IMG/VR virus record: IMGVR_UViG_3300025316_000023
Location: 1-47,280 of that record
DNA length: 47,280 nt
DNA from: a virus
Direction: 5' to 3' (one strand)
Position numbers and translations under genes: made by a program. Below the pieces are notes generated by a model. It saw nothing but the letters and a program-made list of their open reading frames with translations. It had not been told where the DNA came from and made no database searches. Of the stretch, positions 33,353-41,686 are shown one piece after another. The stretch's first letter is position 1. Each line of letters opens with the position of its first letter.

Positions 33353-33370
33353 TGTTCCTAATGAGCGCAT
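33353..33370 (+). promoter_or_regulatory. Dispersed 18-bp motif, copy D
   Basis: TGTTCCTAATGAGCGCAT, in the 82-bp gap between the polymerase stop and the preferred start of the coiled-coil gene; antisense relative to these genes. Confidence 0.5.
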
Positions 33371-33392
33371 TTATATTTTAAAAAAATTTATA

Positions 33393-35354
33393 TCAGTCTT
33401 TCTTATAGTACTTTGTTTCATAGCCATCAGCCCTCATAGGAAGACCTTTAGCCCACGGAATACTCTGTCCCATAATTCGGCAAACCTCTGTAATATCGGC
33501 CTTATCTTCTTCAATTTCAATGATTGCTTCATCGTGAACGTGGAACACTATCTCATAACCGGCTTTTGAGAGACTGAGCATTGAATAAGCGAGACAGTCC
33601 CGGGCAATAGCCTGTATAATGTTCTCAACCAACTTACCTCCGTAGGTCTCCTGATCACACCATTGCTTCGTTGTCTGGTTCATTCCCCAATAGTGAACTG
33701 ATCCACCGCCGAACTTATTGTCACCGATCGAAGGTTGCCAGTAGGATAGTTTTCTTCCGGATGGTAACTCAATATAAAGTACATTTCCACGTCCTTCAAA
33801 TCTTATCCCGTGTTGGATAGGCACAACTGTATCTTCGTCAACTGCTTTCTTGGCTGCAGTCTCAACAGTCTTCCACAGCTTCACAATATGAGGGTTAGCG
33901 GCTCTCCATGCATCAACTAAGCCTTGGAGCTCATCTTCTTGCAGTCCCATCTTTTCAGCTCCCATCTTAGCAAGGGCACCAACTCCACCACCATAACCTA
34001 AAGCCAATTCTGATATCTTCGCTTTCTGTCTCAGTAATGATCCTTTTGTCACTTCTGAAATATCAACTTTGAACATCTGAGCGCCTGAAGCCTCATATAT
34101 TTTGCCGTGAGTGGCGAACACTTCAAGCCTCCACTTTTCATCGGCTACCCAAGCAATCACCCGGGCTTCGATAGCAGAGAAGTCAGCGACCAAGAAAGTA
34201 CATCCTGGCTTTGCAACAAAAGCAGTGCGAATGAGCTGGCTGAGCGTATCCGGGACATTTCCGAATAACATCTCCAACATTTCAAGATCATTCTCACTGA
34301 CCAATTGACGTGCAAGGTCAAGATCATATAAATGGTTTTGTGGAAGATTTTGCATTTGAACCCCACGACCTGCCCAACGTCCGGTTCTGTTAGCTCCGTA
34401 AAATTGTGACAGTCCGCGGATCCGACCATCAGAGCCAACCATATCCAGCATAGTACTGTATTTCTTCACGCTTGTTTTAGCCATTTCCTGACGGTTCTTG
34501 AGAACCTTTGTAACTTCATCCGAAGGGGTGTTTTTCAGCATTGCAAGAATGGCTTCTTTGGTCAGGCTGGTAACATCTTTGCCGGTCTCTTCAGCAATCC
34601 ACGCCTTAAGCTGTGCAACGCTGTTCGGATTGTCAAGGCTGGTAAGCTCTGTCATCTCAACCGTTAACCGGTCTTTGTAGGTAGCATCCATGTCAATAGC
34701 GTTATTGACAAATTGAGTATCGATCATTACACCACGATCATTGATCACCTGGTCAAGAATGTAAAGCTCTTTTTCTCCTTCGTGCATTTTGAAGAAAGCG
34801 GTCTTTTCCCGGATCTCTCTTTCTGCTTCGACGTCACGACCATTATACTTTTTATAGGTAGCCCACTTGTCGGCATCGTGTTCCGGCATGTTTCGCGTTC
34901 TCATACCATTTGCCTTAGTTGGCTTGCAAGGCATAGAGAAGTAACGGATTAAGGCTTTTCCCTCTGTCATCTTTTCCTGATCCAGTTTAAGGACCTTTCC
35001 CACAGCTGACAATTGGAAGGGTAAACCCAACATTGCAGACTTCACCATGGTGCACTCCCACTGATCAATTGGTAGGCTCACTCTGAGGTAACGGCCAATA
35101 CAGATCCTTTCGAAATTGGCATTGTGGGCAGTCTTTAGTACAGTCGGATCGGTTAAAGCTTCAAACACAACAGAGGGTAAATCTTCCAAGCTTGTGAAGT
35201 CAATAACCTTTACCGGATCTTTATCGAAGGCATACGCGAAAAGCAGTATTTCAAATTCCGGATGTTCGCTATATGGGTATAAGCCTGACTTCTTAATATC
35301 AACAGGTGAATAAGTTTCAATATCAATTGCCAGTACTCTTTTGGTTTGTATCAT
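33393..35354 (-). CDS. Family A DNA polymerase
   Basis: 653 residues from ATG 35354, which overlaps the upstream stop (ATGA); an ATG 12 codons earlier is less likely. The N-terminal 3'-5' exonuclease begins RVLAIDIETYSPVD (Asp-x-Glu). Polymerase motif A is VADFSAIEARVIAWVADEKW, motif B is RQKAKISELALGYGGG and motif C is HVHDEAIIE. Palm and fingers segments such as YGANRTGRWAGRGVQMQNLP are well kept. It resembles phage PolA-like replicases lacking the 5'-3' exonuclease. Replicative polymerase of the phage. Confidence 0.95.
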   Translation of the reverse strand: MIQTKRVLAIDIETYSPVDIKKSGLYPYSEHPEFEILLFAYAFDKDPVKVIDFTSLEDLPSVVFEALTDPTVLKTAHNANFERICIGRYLRVSLPIDQWECTMVKSAMLGLPFQLSAVGKVLKLDQEKMTEGKALIRYFSMPCKPTKANGMRTRNMPEHDADKWATYKKYNGRDVEAEREIREKTAFFKMHEGEKELYILDQVINDRGVMIDTQFVNNAIDMDATYKDRLTVEMTELTSLDNPNSVAQLKAWIAEETGKDVTSLTKEAILAMLKNTPSDEVTKVLKNRQEMAKTSVKKYSTMLDMVGSDGRIRGLSQFYGANRTGRWAGRGVQMQNLPQNHLYDLDLARQLVSENDLEMLEMLFGNVPDTLSQLIRTAFVAKPGCTFLVADFSAIEARVIAWVADEKWRLEVFATHGKIYEASGAQMFKVDISEVTKGSLLRQKAKISELALGYGGGVGALAKMGAEKMGLQEDELQGLVDAWRAANPHIVKLWKTVETAAKKAVDEDTVVPIQHGIRFEGRGNVLYIELPSGRKLSYWQPSIGDNKFGGGSVHYWGMNQTTKQWCDQETYGGKLVENIIQAIARDCLAYSMLSLSKAGYEIVFHVHDEAIIEIEEDKADITEVCRIMGQSIPWAKGLPMRADGYETKYYKKD

Positions 35355-36595
35355 TGTGCAACTACCTCCTTTTTCTCTTCTATTAGCCAAATACTCAAAC
35401 GATCCATTTCCTCCTGAAATACTTTAGCAAGACCAAACATTCCGTTTTGTTTCGCGTGTTCAATGTTTTCAAGGTTCAACTCCCTACGGGCAAGTACTTC
35501 GTTATCTTTATCCCTCATATTTTTTGAGTTAAGAAAAAACGTGCTTTTAGGGTTTCCAAGTTCTTTTGAGGGGGTGTAAGGTTCGATCTTTGCCGATGAT
35601 GGGTAGTTAATTCTTACCTTGTTCTCAACATCAATAGCAGCAATAAACATGAAGGTTATAGACCCTTTGCCTGTCGGGATCGTCACCTCTCCGGAGTCGG
35701 TAATATTCACGTTCGCTGCGCTCAAAGCGGCAATAGTTTTTTCTTTATCGGTAGCTGATAAAACGTAACGATTTTGTTTTACGTAGAATTTACCTTTGTG
35801 AGAATCTGAAATAGTCATTGACCTTCTGGCATCAGAGGTTCTATCTTCCTTTTCCTCTTTGATTTCTACCCCCGGATTATTAGCCACGATCACGGCGTTG
35901 ATTTGTGATAAAGCGCTCAGTAAGTTTAGTTTTTCGTTGGCAATATCCTCCGCCTGTTTCTTCATTTTTGGAGTCATCGGCTTTGCTAAATTTCTCTTTG
36001 TCTGCAAGGGTATAGCTCTCCACGGCTTTACGATCTCCGTAGTCAGTATATTATAAGGGGTCAAAATCATAGCTGTATTTGTTACCATCTTTACGTTGAT
36101 ACACAGGAATTCACAGCTTTTTGATCTGAGTAGCATAGCGGGCGCATTTAAAGAGGTGAGAAATATTTCAGGTATTTCTTCAACCGACTCGAACAAGGAT
36201 ATTGCTTTTTTGAGCTGGCAGGTGTGAAACAGTAAGTCTTCAATTTTAAGGCAAACCACGTGTTTTATTCTTTCTCCTATTGGAGCTTTAATAATGGCTT
36301 CCCAGGTATTGTCTGGCGCTGGTCTAAGCCGCTCTGACTTGCACGCGATTTTTAAGACCGCTTCAACATTAGAGAATGATTTTCCGCGGTTTATTTCTTT
36401 GTGGTCTTTTCCTACGCTAATCCCCTCTAAATCGAAGTCATACTCTTCGTAATGTACCCGGGCACACACATAGTTATCAGTTGCGTACAGATATCCGTTT
36501 TCGTGTAAAATACCCAATCCACGGGAATTGATACTATCGTCTTTCTCTTGTAAGGCACAGCCGTATAATGCCTTGTAAACATTTTCTATTTTCAT
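35351..36595 (-). CDS. Replication-module protein, N-terminal part sliding-clamp-like
   Basis: 414 residues. The first ~190 recall bacterial beta-clamp domains: ILHENGYLYATDNYVCARV early, and CQLKKAISLFESVEEIPEIF followed by LTSLNAPAMLLRSKSCEFLC, which mimics the clamp pattern of a helix, strand, Pro-Leu and a final strand. A central helical region (KPMTPKMKKQAEDIANEKLN) and a C-terminal region with NYPSSAKIEPYTPSKELGNP follow. Position directly upstream of DNA polymerase, with an ATGA overlap, supports a processivity role. The clamp idea is an inference from a weak pattern. Confidence 0.5.
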   Translation of the reverse strand: MKIENVYKALYGCALQEKDDSINSRGLGILHENGYLYATDNYVCARVHYEEYDFDLEGISVGKDHKEINRGKSFSNVEAVLKIACKSERLRPAPDNTWEAIIKAPIGERIKHVVCLKIEDLLFHTCQLKKAISLFESVEEIPEIFLTSLNAPAMLLRSKSCEFLCINVKMVTNTAMILTPYNILTTEIVKPWRAIPLQTKRNLAKPMTPKMKKQAEDIANEKLNLLSALSQINAVIVANNPGVEIKEEKEDRTSDARRSMTISDSHKGKFYVKQNRYVLSATDKEKTIAALSAANVNITDSGEVTIPTGKGSITFMFIAAIDVENKVRINYPSSAKIEPYTPSKELGNPKSTFFLNSKNMRDKDNEVLARRELNLENIEHAKQNGMFGLAKVFQEEMDRLSIWLIEEKKEVVAQ

Positions 36596-36777
36596 GATAT
36601 GTAAGTGATTATAAGATTGTTCTTATTGTGACCTCTTTGGATATACTCTTTCTTAAGCCCCTGAAGTATAGGGAAGGGCTTGTTATTCTCAAGCACTCTG
36701 GCTTCACGTCCGGGTACAAGCTCTATAAGCTTACCCATCTTCTTTGTTTTTGTTGGAGCAGCAGGAAGGTTAAACAT
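36592..36777 (-). CDS. Small hypothetical protein
   Basis: 61 residues from ATG 36777 (MFNLPAAPTKTKKMGKLIEL...), basic. A longer start at 36849 would translate through the tRNA-like element and is rejected. Its stop overlaps the next ATG (ATGA). It is a small protein between ssDNA-binding protein and clamp-like protein; function unknown. Confidence 0.6.
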   Translation of the reverse strand: MFNLPAAPTKTKKMGKLIELVPGREARVLENNKPFPILQGLKKEYIQRGHNKNNLIITYIS

Positions 36778-36801
36778 GATTTTAAGTATTTGGAGTTTAG
36801 A

Positions 36802-36852
36802 AGTGTGAAGGGGAGTCGAACCCCTAAAGACAGTCCCGTAGACCTTCACACT
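36802..36852 (-). ncRNA. tRNA-like structure 2, anticodon arm missing
   Basis: Minus sense. Perfect 7-bp acceptor AGTGTGA/TCACACT (36852-36846 with 36808-36802; an eighth A-T pair can be added), coaxial with a perfect 5-bp T-arm AGGGG/CCCCT carrying loop TTCGACT. Between them is a D-like hairpin GGTC-TACGG-GACT and a 6-nt link; there is no anticodon arm. Total 51 nt. It shares TACGGGA and TTCGACT with structure 1. It lies between the ssDNA-binding protein gene and the next start codon, 24 nt before that ATG. The acceptor/T-arm stack is the minimal substrate of RNase P and RNase Z, so processing of the mRNA here is plausible. Confidence 0.65.
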
Positions 36853-36881
36853 TTCAGATTAATCAACCTATAAGTTGATTT

Positions 36882-37445
36882 CTACATCAGATCGTCATCG
36901 TCTGCACTGGCAGCACCTCCGAAGTCAGCTTCAGCGGTTGCCCTGCCTCCAAGTGAATCACCGTCTTTGAGCTTCTGAAGGTTATTCAGTCCACAGGCAA
37001 TACCTTTGTTTCCGCTGGTGTTGAAAGCGTAGAATGTGATTGAAGCGCGGCCATAACAGCCAGAGTACAATTCATCCTGATCAAGGATCGGCTGAACGTT
37101 TTTGTCAACAAGACCAGGTTTGGTTTTGCAGTTTGCATTCAGGAAGAACGAATCTTCGTAACTTTCATCTTCAGGGCGTTCCACGTCACCATCTCTTAAC
37201 GGAGTCTTCAGAGTTGCAGGAACTTTACCTCCGAACTTCGCCTTGCCTGCTTCCTTCGCGGCTTCGATAGCTTTCTTTACAGCTGTTAAGGTTGCTTTGT
37301 CCGACTTCGGGATGATAAGAGATACTGAGTATTTCTTTTCCTGACCTTCTTCTACTGCTGAAGGTTCCCACACGTGCAGGTAACTAAATCTTACTTTACC
37401 TGTCACCACTTTTGTCAATTGAACATCATTCATTTCGATAAGCAT
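36882..37445 (-). CDS. Single-stranded DNA-binding protein, DUF2815 type
   Basis: 187 residues. It contains VTGKVRFSYLHVWEPSA, KKYSVSLIIPKSDKATLTAV, SFFLNANCKTKPGLVDK and YSGCYGRASITFYAFN, the pattern of DUF2815 phage ssDNA-binding proteins, with a Gly/Ala-rich linker and acidic tail ending DDDDLM as in SSBs that recruit partners through the C-terminus. Directly downstream of the DUF2800 nuclease with a one-base TAATG-type overlap. Needed in high copy, which fits a stabilising element after its gene. Confidence 0.85.
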   Translation of the reverse strand: MLIEMNDVQLTKVVTGKVRFSYLHVWEPSAVEEGQEKKYSVSLIIPKSDKATLTAVKKAIEAAKEAGKAKFGGKVPATLKTPLRDGDVERPEDESYEDSFFLNANCKTKPGLVDKNVQPILDQDELYSGCYGRASITFYAFNTSGNKGIACGLNNLQKLKDGDSLGGRATAEADFGGAASADDDDLM

Positions 37446-38605
37446 TAATTGTTTGAAAAATCATTTTTTGCACTTTCAGCGCTATTCCAAGCTGATCTTT
37501 TGTCCGACTCAACTACTAACGTTGGCTTGCCTGCAGGTTTAATTATGAGCTCACCAAGCACACTTTCAAAGGTCTTTTTTGTTATTGCCTTTTCCATCGC
37601 TGTAATCCCAAGTATCTTTCGTGTGTATATTTCCGATTCTGCGAATCCTTCTCTTACCAAAGCCTTGGCAACTTTATCTTCATCAGAATACACCCGATTA
37701 CTACGACCTTCAACAAGTTTGTACCCCGGCCAATTCTTTCCCTTTTCAACCGCTTCGGTTAATGCCATTTCTTCAACTGAGCTAATCCATGCTTTGAAAG
37801 CAGAGGCGCGAGAAAGGATATCAGCTACTTCAGCATCGTTCAGGAGAATACTTTCAGCAAAATCATACTTTGCCAATTCAAGATTCTCGTTTGCGTTTGC
37901 TTTGCATACAGCCTTAGCCCGACAGAATCGGCAATGATCGCCTACTTTGAATACTCCTGCACCTTCGAAAGCTAATTTTGCCAATGGTTTCAGGAAGTTC
38001 TCAGCCCACGCTTGCAGATCCTTAACCGACATTTCGAAAGTCGAGATGTTATCCATACGTGGCTGATAGATTGTCATGCAAACCGTATCAATAGAATACA
38101 TGAAGTCAAAGTCACGAAGACCTCCAAGAGCGTACAGCATCATTTGTTTGTTGTTCTCACAACTCACGTTCACACCTTTGCCATACTTCAGGTCAATTAT
38201 ATTCATCGTACCATCAGCGATAATTACAGCGTCACCGGTGCCAAAACCTTCAGGTACATAATCGGTAAGATTGAGCTGTGCTTCGATCTGTAGAACGGCA
38301 TCCTTGGTCACGCTCTTAGCGGCTTCGAATGTTTCAATCACATAAGCGGCGTAGTTCTCAGCGTAACCCTGCATATCAGCATTGTAATACTTACTTGACT
38401 CAATTACCTTTAAAGCTTTGGTGTATTCGGCAAAGTCAATAAATCGGTAGTGGTGCTTTAGAATTGTTTCGCCAAGCTCATGAGCGAGTGATCCTTCCTT
38501 GGCAGCTTCACCGGACGAATCCGGGAATTGCTGCTCAAGACGTGCGGAGGGGGTGCAATTAAGCCACCTTGAAGCACCGGAGGGAGATAGTACAGCGTGT
38601 GACAT
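37445..38605 (-). CDS. DUF2800 Cas4/RecB-like nuclease
   Basis: 386 residues, starting MSHAVLSPSGASRWLNCTPS. PD-(D/E)xK core: an early EGSLAHELGE, then GTGDAVIIADGTMNIIDLKY with the Asp and Asp-x-Lys, and a C-terminal Cys cluster (CRFCRAKAVC, with the Cys near residue 17) compatible with an iron-sulfur cluster as in Cas4 and AddB. DUF2800 and DUF2815 genes are a standard phage pair in recombination and replication modules. Confidence 0.88.
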   Translation of the reverse strand: MSHAVLSPSGASRWLNCTPSARLEQQFPDSSGEAAKEGSLAHELGETILKHHYRFIDFAEYTKALKVIESSKYYNADMQGYAENYAAYVIETFEAAKSVTKDAVLQIEAQLNLTDYVPEGFGTGDAVIIADGTMNIIDLKYGKGVNVSCENNKQMMLYALGGLRDFDFMYSIDTVCMTIYQPRMDNISTFEMSVKDLQAWAENFLKPLAKLAFEGAGVFKVGDHCRFCRAKAVCKANANENLELAKYDFAESILLNDAEVADILSRASAFKAWISSVEEMALTEAVEKGKNWPGYKLVEGRSNRVYSDEDKVAKALVREGFAESEIYTRKILGITAMEKAITKKTFESVLGELIIKPAGKPTLVVESDKRSAWNSAESAKNDFSNN

Positions 38606-39087
38606 TACGCTTTTACTTTTTCAAGTGTGATAGCGGTAACCTCTTTCAGGAAAGCGGAGTAATCCGATTCTACCAGGTCAGTAACTCTTGCTACTTTGTA
38701 CTTGGTAAGCAACGCTTTCACTTCTTCACGTTTGCCACCAGCTGCTTTCTCCTGTACTGCTGCTCTGACAGTCTCAATTGTGACGGTCTCAGCGGTTTCC
38801 TGTTCTTTGAATTCATCCTTAGGGGCTTCTTCCTTAACTTCTGGTTTCGGATCTTCCTTGACTTCATCCTTCACCTTGCGGGTTCTGGTAGTGGCTGTTT
38901 TCTCAATGGCTTTTTCATTGTCCTTCCAAATCTTGACAAGTTCTTCTCCCGTTTCCTCACTGATTGCCTTTGATATTTTTCCAGGGAGGCTTTTTTCAAC
39001 TGGTTTAGAAACACCACCAGCGAGCAGGTTAATTGCATCAAGTAATTTAGATGATGCTGTAAGCTTAACTTTAATTGTGAAATTCAT
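38605..39087 (-). CDS. Hypothetical charged protein of the replication module
   Basis: 160 residues. An N-terminal ~60-residue domain (TIKVKLTASSKLLDAINLLA...ISEETGEELVKIWKD) is joined by a low-complexity Lys/Glu/Pro linker (KEDPKPEVKEEAPKDEFKEQ) to a C-terminal helical module (EKAAGGKREEVKALLTKYKV...DYSAFLKEV) that recurs in phage proteins of this neighbourhood. The N-terminal ISEET...WKD segment also appears in a short antisense frame at 43655-43855. Function unknown; probably a DNA metabolism accessory. Confidence 0.65.
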   Translation of the reverse strand: MNFTIKVKLTASSKLLDAINLLAGGVSKPVEKSLPGKISKAISEETGEELVKIWKDNEKAIEKTATTRTRKVKDEVKEDPKPEVKEEAPKDEFKEQETAETVTIETVRAAVQEKAAGGKREEVKALLTKYKVARVTDLVESDYSAFLKEVTAITLEKVKA

Positions 39088-39117
39088 AGTGATTGATTTT
39101 TAAAAATTGGTTTATAA

Positions 39118-39330
39118 TTAAATTTTAGTGCTTTTTTCGGCATATTCCAAAAAAGGAATTTTTGTTTTTATATCCATGTAAGCGTTGTATTCCAATTCAA
39201 CTTTGCATGAGTTGATTATTTTACCGGCCATGTTTGCGAGTTCCTTACCTGTTTTTAAGGTCATGGTCTTGCTCTCCATTGCCTCAAAGTTTTTAGCAAG
39301 CTTTTTTCTCAATTCTGTAATGTTTTTCAT
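39118..39330 (-). CDS. Small helical protein
   Basis: 70 residues (MKNITELRKKLAKNFEAMES...), all helical and charged, with KTGKELANMAGKIINSCKVE. ATGA overlap with the gene upstream. Similar small proteins are frequent in early operons of Bacteroidota phages; no activity known. Confidence 0.6.
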   Translation of the reverse strand: MKNITELRKKLAKNFEAMESKTMTLKTGKELANMAGKIINSCKVELEYNAYMDIKTKIPFLEYAEKSTKI

Positions 39331-39899
39331 AATCGTTTTGTCTTTAGCATTAATCTTTTTACTTCTATTATTTCAGGATTATCATTTAGCTGAGCTCCTG
39401 TAAAACCGTGTTTTTCTCTCAGTAGCTTAGTTACATATCTGTCGGTTAAATTCTCACGCCTTTTCAATTCCCGTTTGGCATTCTCCTTGTTGATTTGGGG
39501 CTTATGCTTTTCGATATATGCTCTGTAAGTACCAACATTACGAGCATAGCTTTCGTGTTTCCCTTCGTTAACTACAACCTTTTTGTGCTCTTTGCAATAC
39601 CTTGCCAATAACTGACGACCTATTAAAGAGCAACCGCATATTTGGCATTTGTTATTTTCCTGCTTTAAGGCTTGCTTTTGTTTACGTTTTTCAAGAACGG
39701 CGGGCCAGTATTTGGTATTGTACTCGAAGGATTTGTCTTTATTATTGCGTATCCAATTTTGTCTGCCTTTGTTCAGGCATGGCCTGCACTGCGCTTTCAA
39801 ACCGGATAAATTCTTATTTGATAACCCAAACTCAGTGCTTAGTTTTGTTTCACCACATTTAGAACAAGTTTTTAAAAAAGCGGGAATAACTGTTTCCAT
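39327..39899 (-). CDS. Zinc-binding protein with two Cys clusters
   Basis: 190 residues. N-terminal CSKCGETKLSTEFGL...CRPC and central CQICGCSLIG...YCKEH suggest two zinc sites; between and after them are very basic helices (EKRKQKQALKQENNK; NAKRELKRRENL). The C-terminal ~50 residues resemble a small helical domain (YVTKLLREKHGFTGAQLNDN). No complete HNH triad is seen, so a nuclease is not claimed. Nucleic acid binding is likely from charge and zinc sites. Confidence 0.6.
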   Translation of the reverse strand: METVIPAFLKTCSKCGETKLSTEFGLSNKNLSGLKAQCRPCLNKGRQNWIRNNKDKSFEYNTKYWPAVLEKRKQKQALKQENNKCQICGCSLIGRQLLARYCKEHKKVVVNEGKHESYARNVGTYRAYIEKHKPQINKENAKRELKRRENLTDRYVTKLLREKHGFTGAQLNDNPEIIEVKRLMLKTKRL

Positions 39900-39903
39900 C
39901 TTT

Positions 39904-40197
39904 CTAAATTTTAGTGTTATCGAATACGCCTAAACGGCTTGCTTTCTCTGCATTTCTCACTGTCATTAATTCAGCTTTGGAGAAATAGATCGGGGAGTTC
40001 TTTGCTGGTCCTTTACGGTAACCCCGGATAAGATCATTCTTCACGTGGCTTCTAACCCATCCCTGCCCGAATTTCTCAAAGGCTTCGTTCTGTGTCATGC
40101 CATCAGATTTGGGCTGTATACTTTTCGCGTAGTTGGCGGCTCCCATCTCAGAACAACTTGTCATCAGTTCTTTTATTGCGAAGAGGTCGTTAGTCAT
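39904..40197 (-). CDS. Possible DNA-binding early protein
   Basis: 97 residues (MTNDLFAIKELMTSCSEMGA...). QNEAFEKFGQGWVRSHVKND followed by PIYFSKAELMTVRNAEKA has the rhythm of excisionase/MerR-type wing-and-helix proteins (a helix, a specificity turn, then a strand leading into an S-x-x-E-L helix). Start overlaps the previous stop (ATGA). The DNA-binding assignment is moderate. Confidence 0.5.
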   Translation of the reverse strand: MTNDLFAIKELMTSCSEMGAANYAKSIQPKSDGMTQNEAFEKFGQGWVRSHVKNDLIRGYRKGPAKNSPIYFSKAELMTVRNAEKASRLGVFDNTKI

Positions 40198-40691
40198 TCT
40201 GGGGGTAAGTTTGGGAATAAATTATTGACGGGTAAACCTGTTATTTCTGCAATCTTTTCACGTTTCAGCTTTTCAGGAATGGTTTCACCCGATAGCCACC
40301 TGAATATTGTCATTTCAGTGACCCCACATTCTTTTGCAATCTTTTCACGAAATTCCTTTTGTGGCGTTGGTTGGTTCTTAAGGGCTTTGTAATAGTCACT
40401 GAGATTCTGGGCTTTTAGTTCATCAATGCTTAATACATATACGTAGCCCTGTGATATTAAAGAGTAGGAAATAATGGTCACGATCTTATCATTTACCCGT
40501 ATTTCTAAAACTTTATTACTGACCGTCGTATAATCGGTATTGTCCTTTTCAAGAATCTCTTTTGCCTGTTCTTCGGAATCGGCGAATTGAACTTCTCCGT
40601 AAAAGTTCTTTATCACGTTCTCAATTGTTTCGCCTTTGTTCACCATTTGTGTCACAAAGTCCGCCAGTGCTTTTTGTTCTTCTGCTCCCAT
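40194..40691 (-). CDS. Early protein with C-terminal helix-turn-helix
   Basis: 165 residues. The N-terminal half is alpha/beta without known motif. The last ~55 residues, EFREKIAKECGVTEMTIFRW then LSGETIPEKLKREKIAEITG, form a XRE/Cro-like HTH with the recognition helix at VTEMTIFRWLSG. It could repress or activate phage operons and is a candidate reader of the dispersed operators. Confidence 0.7.
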   Translation of the reverse strand: MGAEEQKALADFVTQMVNKGETIENVIKNFYGEVQFADSEEQAKEILEKDNTDYTTVSNKVLEIRVNDKIVTIISYSLISQGYVYVLSIDELKAQNLSDYYKALKNQPTPQKEFREKIAKECGVTEMTIFRWLSGETIPEKLKREKIAEITGLPVNNLFPNLPPE

Positions 40692-40696
40692 AATAG

Positions 40697-40894
40697 TTAT
40701 TTTGTTTTTAGTGTTTCCTTGGTAAATTCTATTTCGAAAACCAGGTCGTTAAGAAATCGAAGGTTGTCTGATGCATCAGGGTATTCACCCCCGTTCTCCG
40801 TACCTTCTATTACAGCAAGTGAATACTCCCGTGTAATGCTCTCAATTCTGCTTTTGAGCTGTTTGTATGTCATTTGTAAATCAAGCTTTGCCAT
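40697..40894 (-). CDS. Small hypothetical protein
   Basis: 65 residues, helical (MAKLDLQMTYKQLKSRIESI...), acidic middle. Sits 3 nt downstream of the next gene in the operon. Nothing diagnostic. Confidence 0.55.
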   Translation of the reverse strand: MAKLDLQMTYKQLKSRIESITREYSLAVIEGTENGGEYPDASDNLRFLNDLVFEIEFTKETLKTK

Positions 40895-40897
40895 GTC

Positions 40898-41272
40898 TTA
40901 GTTCTTTATTGCCCTGTCGGTTAATATTCTCCAATACTTACCTTCCACTTTTTCTTCTGCAATGAAGAAACCGGCTGTACCGTCACGTCCTACGGACTGT
41001 AATATTCTACGGGCTATCCCACCGTTAAAAGTGACAAGGGCTTTATTTGCATCTCTCAGTTGAACAGAACCATCAATTTTGGCTTTGGTGAAATACCAGT
41101 CTTTAGGGTTTTCTTCATCCTGATAAAAGGCCAGACTATCACCTTCTTTAAGGGCTAATAGTTCAACAGTAGGGGCGTTGAAATAAATACGTCCGTTAAG
41201 GAAGTTCAGTGAGACGGTTGGGGCTGATTTCGCTTTTGACTGCGAAGTGCCGGTTACTTGTTTTAGTTTCAT
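40898..41272 (-). CDS. Hypothetical protein
   Basis: 124 residues (MKLKQVTGTSQSKAKSAPTV...), strand-rich, with GRIYFNAPTVELLALKEGDS, LAFYQDEENPKDWYFTKAKI and a final FFIAEEKVEGKYWRIL. The ATG overlaps the upstream stop (TAATG). The alternating strands and AxxLGLKEGDxV-like phrase recall small beta proteins of the SpoVT/AbrB type, but the match is weak. Confidence 0.55.
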   Translation of the reverse strand: MKLKQVTGTSQSKAKSAPTVSLNFLNGRIYFNAPTVELLALKEGDSLAFYQDEENPKDWYFTKAKIDGSVQLRDANKALVTFNGGIARRILQSVGRDGTAGFFIAEEKVEGKYWRILTDRAIKN

Positions 41273-41625
41273 TATAAAGAGGTATAAGGGATTTCGATAA
41301 TTAATTCATTTGTAATTGTGGCATTCTTGTAAAGAGAAATGATTGCCTCTTCCTCGAATGATCCGGTGCTAAGGGTGTAAGGAGCCGCAAGTGTCAGAAA
41401 GTATCCTTGTCTGGCATTCCAGGATATAAGGCAAATGAAATCATCAGAATGGAACAGTTTGCACAATGTCTCTGAAACTTTATTGAGCTTTAACGTAGAC
41501 TCTTTTTTAGTTTTAGCGCTTGTACGTGAGAACTGTTCGACCATATAAGCTTCATGGTCTGTGAGAGATGGGAAGAACTCTTTTAATTCATTTTCGGAAG
41601 AAGGACAAGTTAAAGTAGCGTTCAT
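41272..41625 (-). CDS. Hypothetical protein, first gene of the early minus-strand operon
   Basis: 117 residues from ATG 41625 (MNATLTCPSSENELKEFFPS...). A start at 41790 would run through the 39-bp repeat and antisense to another gene, so it is rejected. Alpha/beta, with FFPSLTDHEAYMVEQFSRTS and LISWNARQGYFLTLAAPY. The duplicated 39-bp element lies 21 bp upstream. Confidence 0.6.
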   Translation of the reverse strand: MNATLTCPSSENELKEFFPSLTDHEAYMVEQFSRTSAKTKKESTLKLNKVSETLCKLFHSDDFICLISWNARQGYFLTLAAPYTLSTGSFEEEAIISLYKNATITNELIIEIPYTSL

Positions 41626-41645
41626 GATTTTATTTTTTATGTTGT

Positions 41646-41684
41646 TGTTATTAATTATATTTGTCCTGTTATTAAAAACTAACA
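41646..41684. repeat. 39-bp direct repeat, copy 1
   Basis: Identical to 42053-42091. Contains two TGTTATTAA half-sites 21 bp apart (41646, 41667) on either side of TATATTTG, a -7-like box in the plus direction. Lies between divergent genes 41272-41625 (minus) and 41687-41881 (plus). Confidence 0.8.
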
Positions 41685-41686
41685 CT

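Noticed and set aside
36604-36625. Sixth copy of the dispersed 18-bp motif near 36.62 kb
   Set aside because: TGTTCTTATTG matches the first eleven positions only; the second half differs and it lies in a coding region.
36592-36849. 85-residue version of the small gene upstream of the clamp-like protein
   Set aside because: Its first 24 codons would lie in the perfectly paired tRNA-like element; ATG 36777 gives a compact gene after it.
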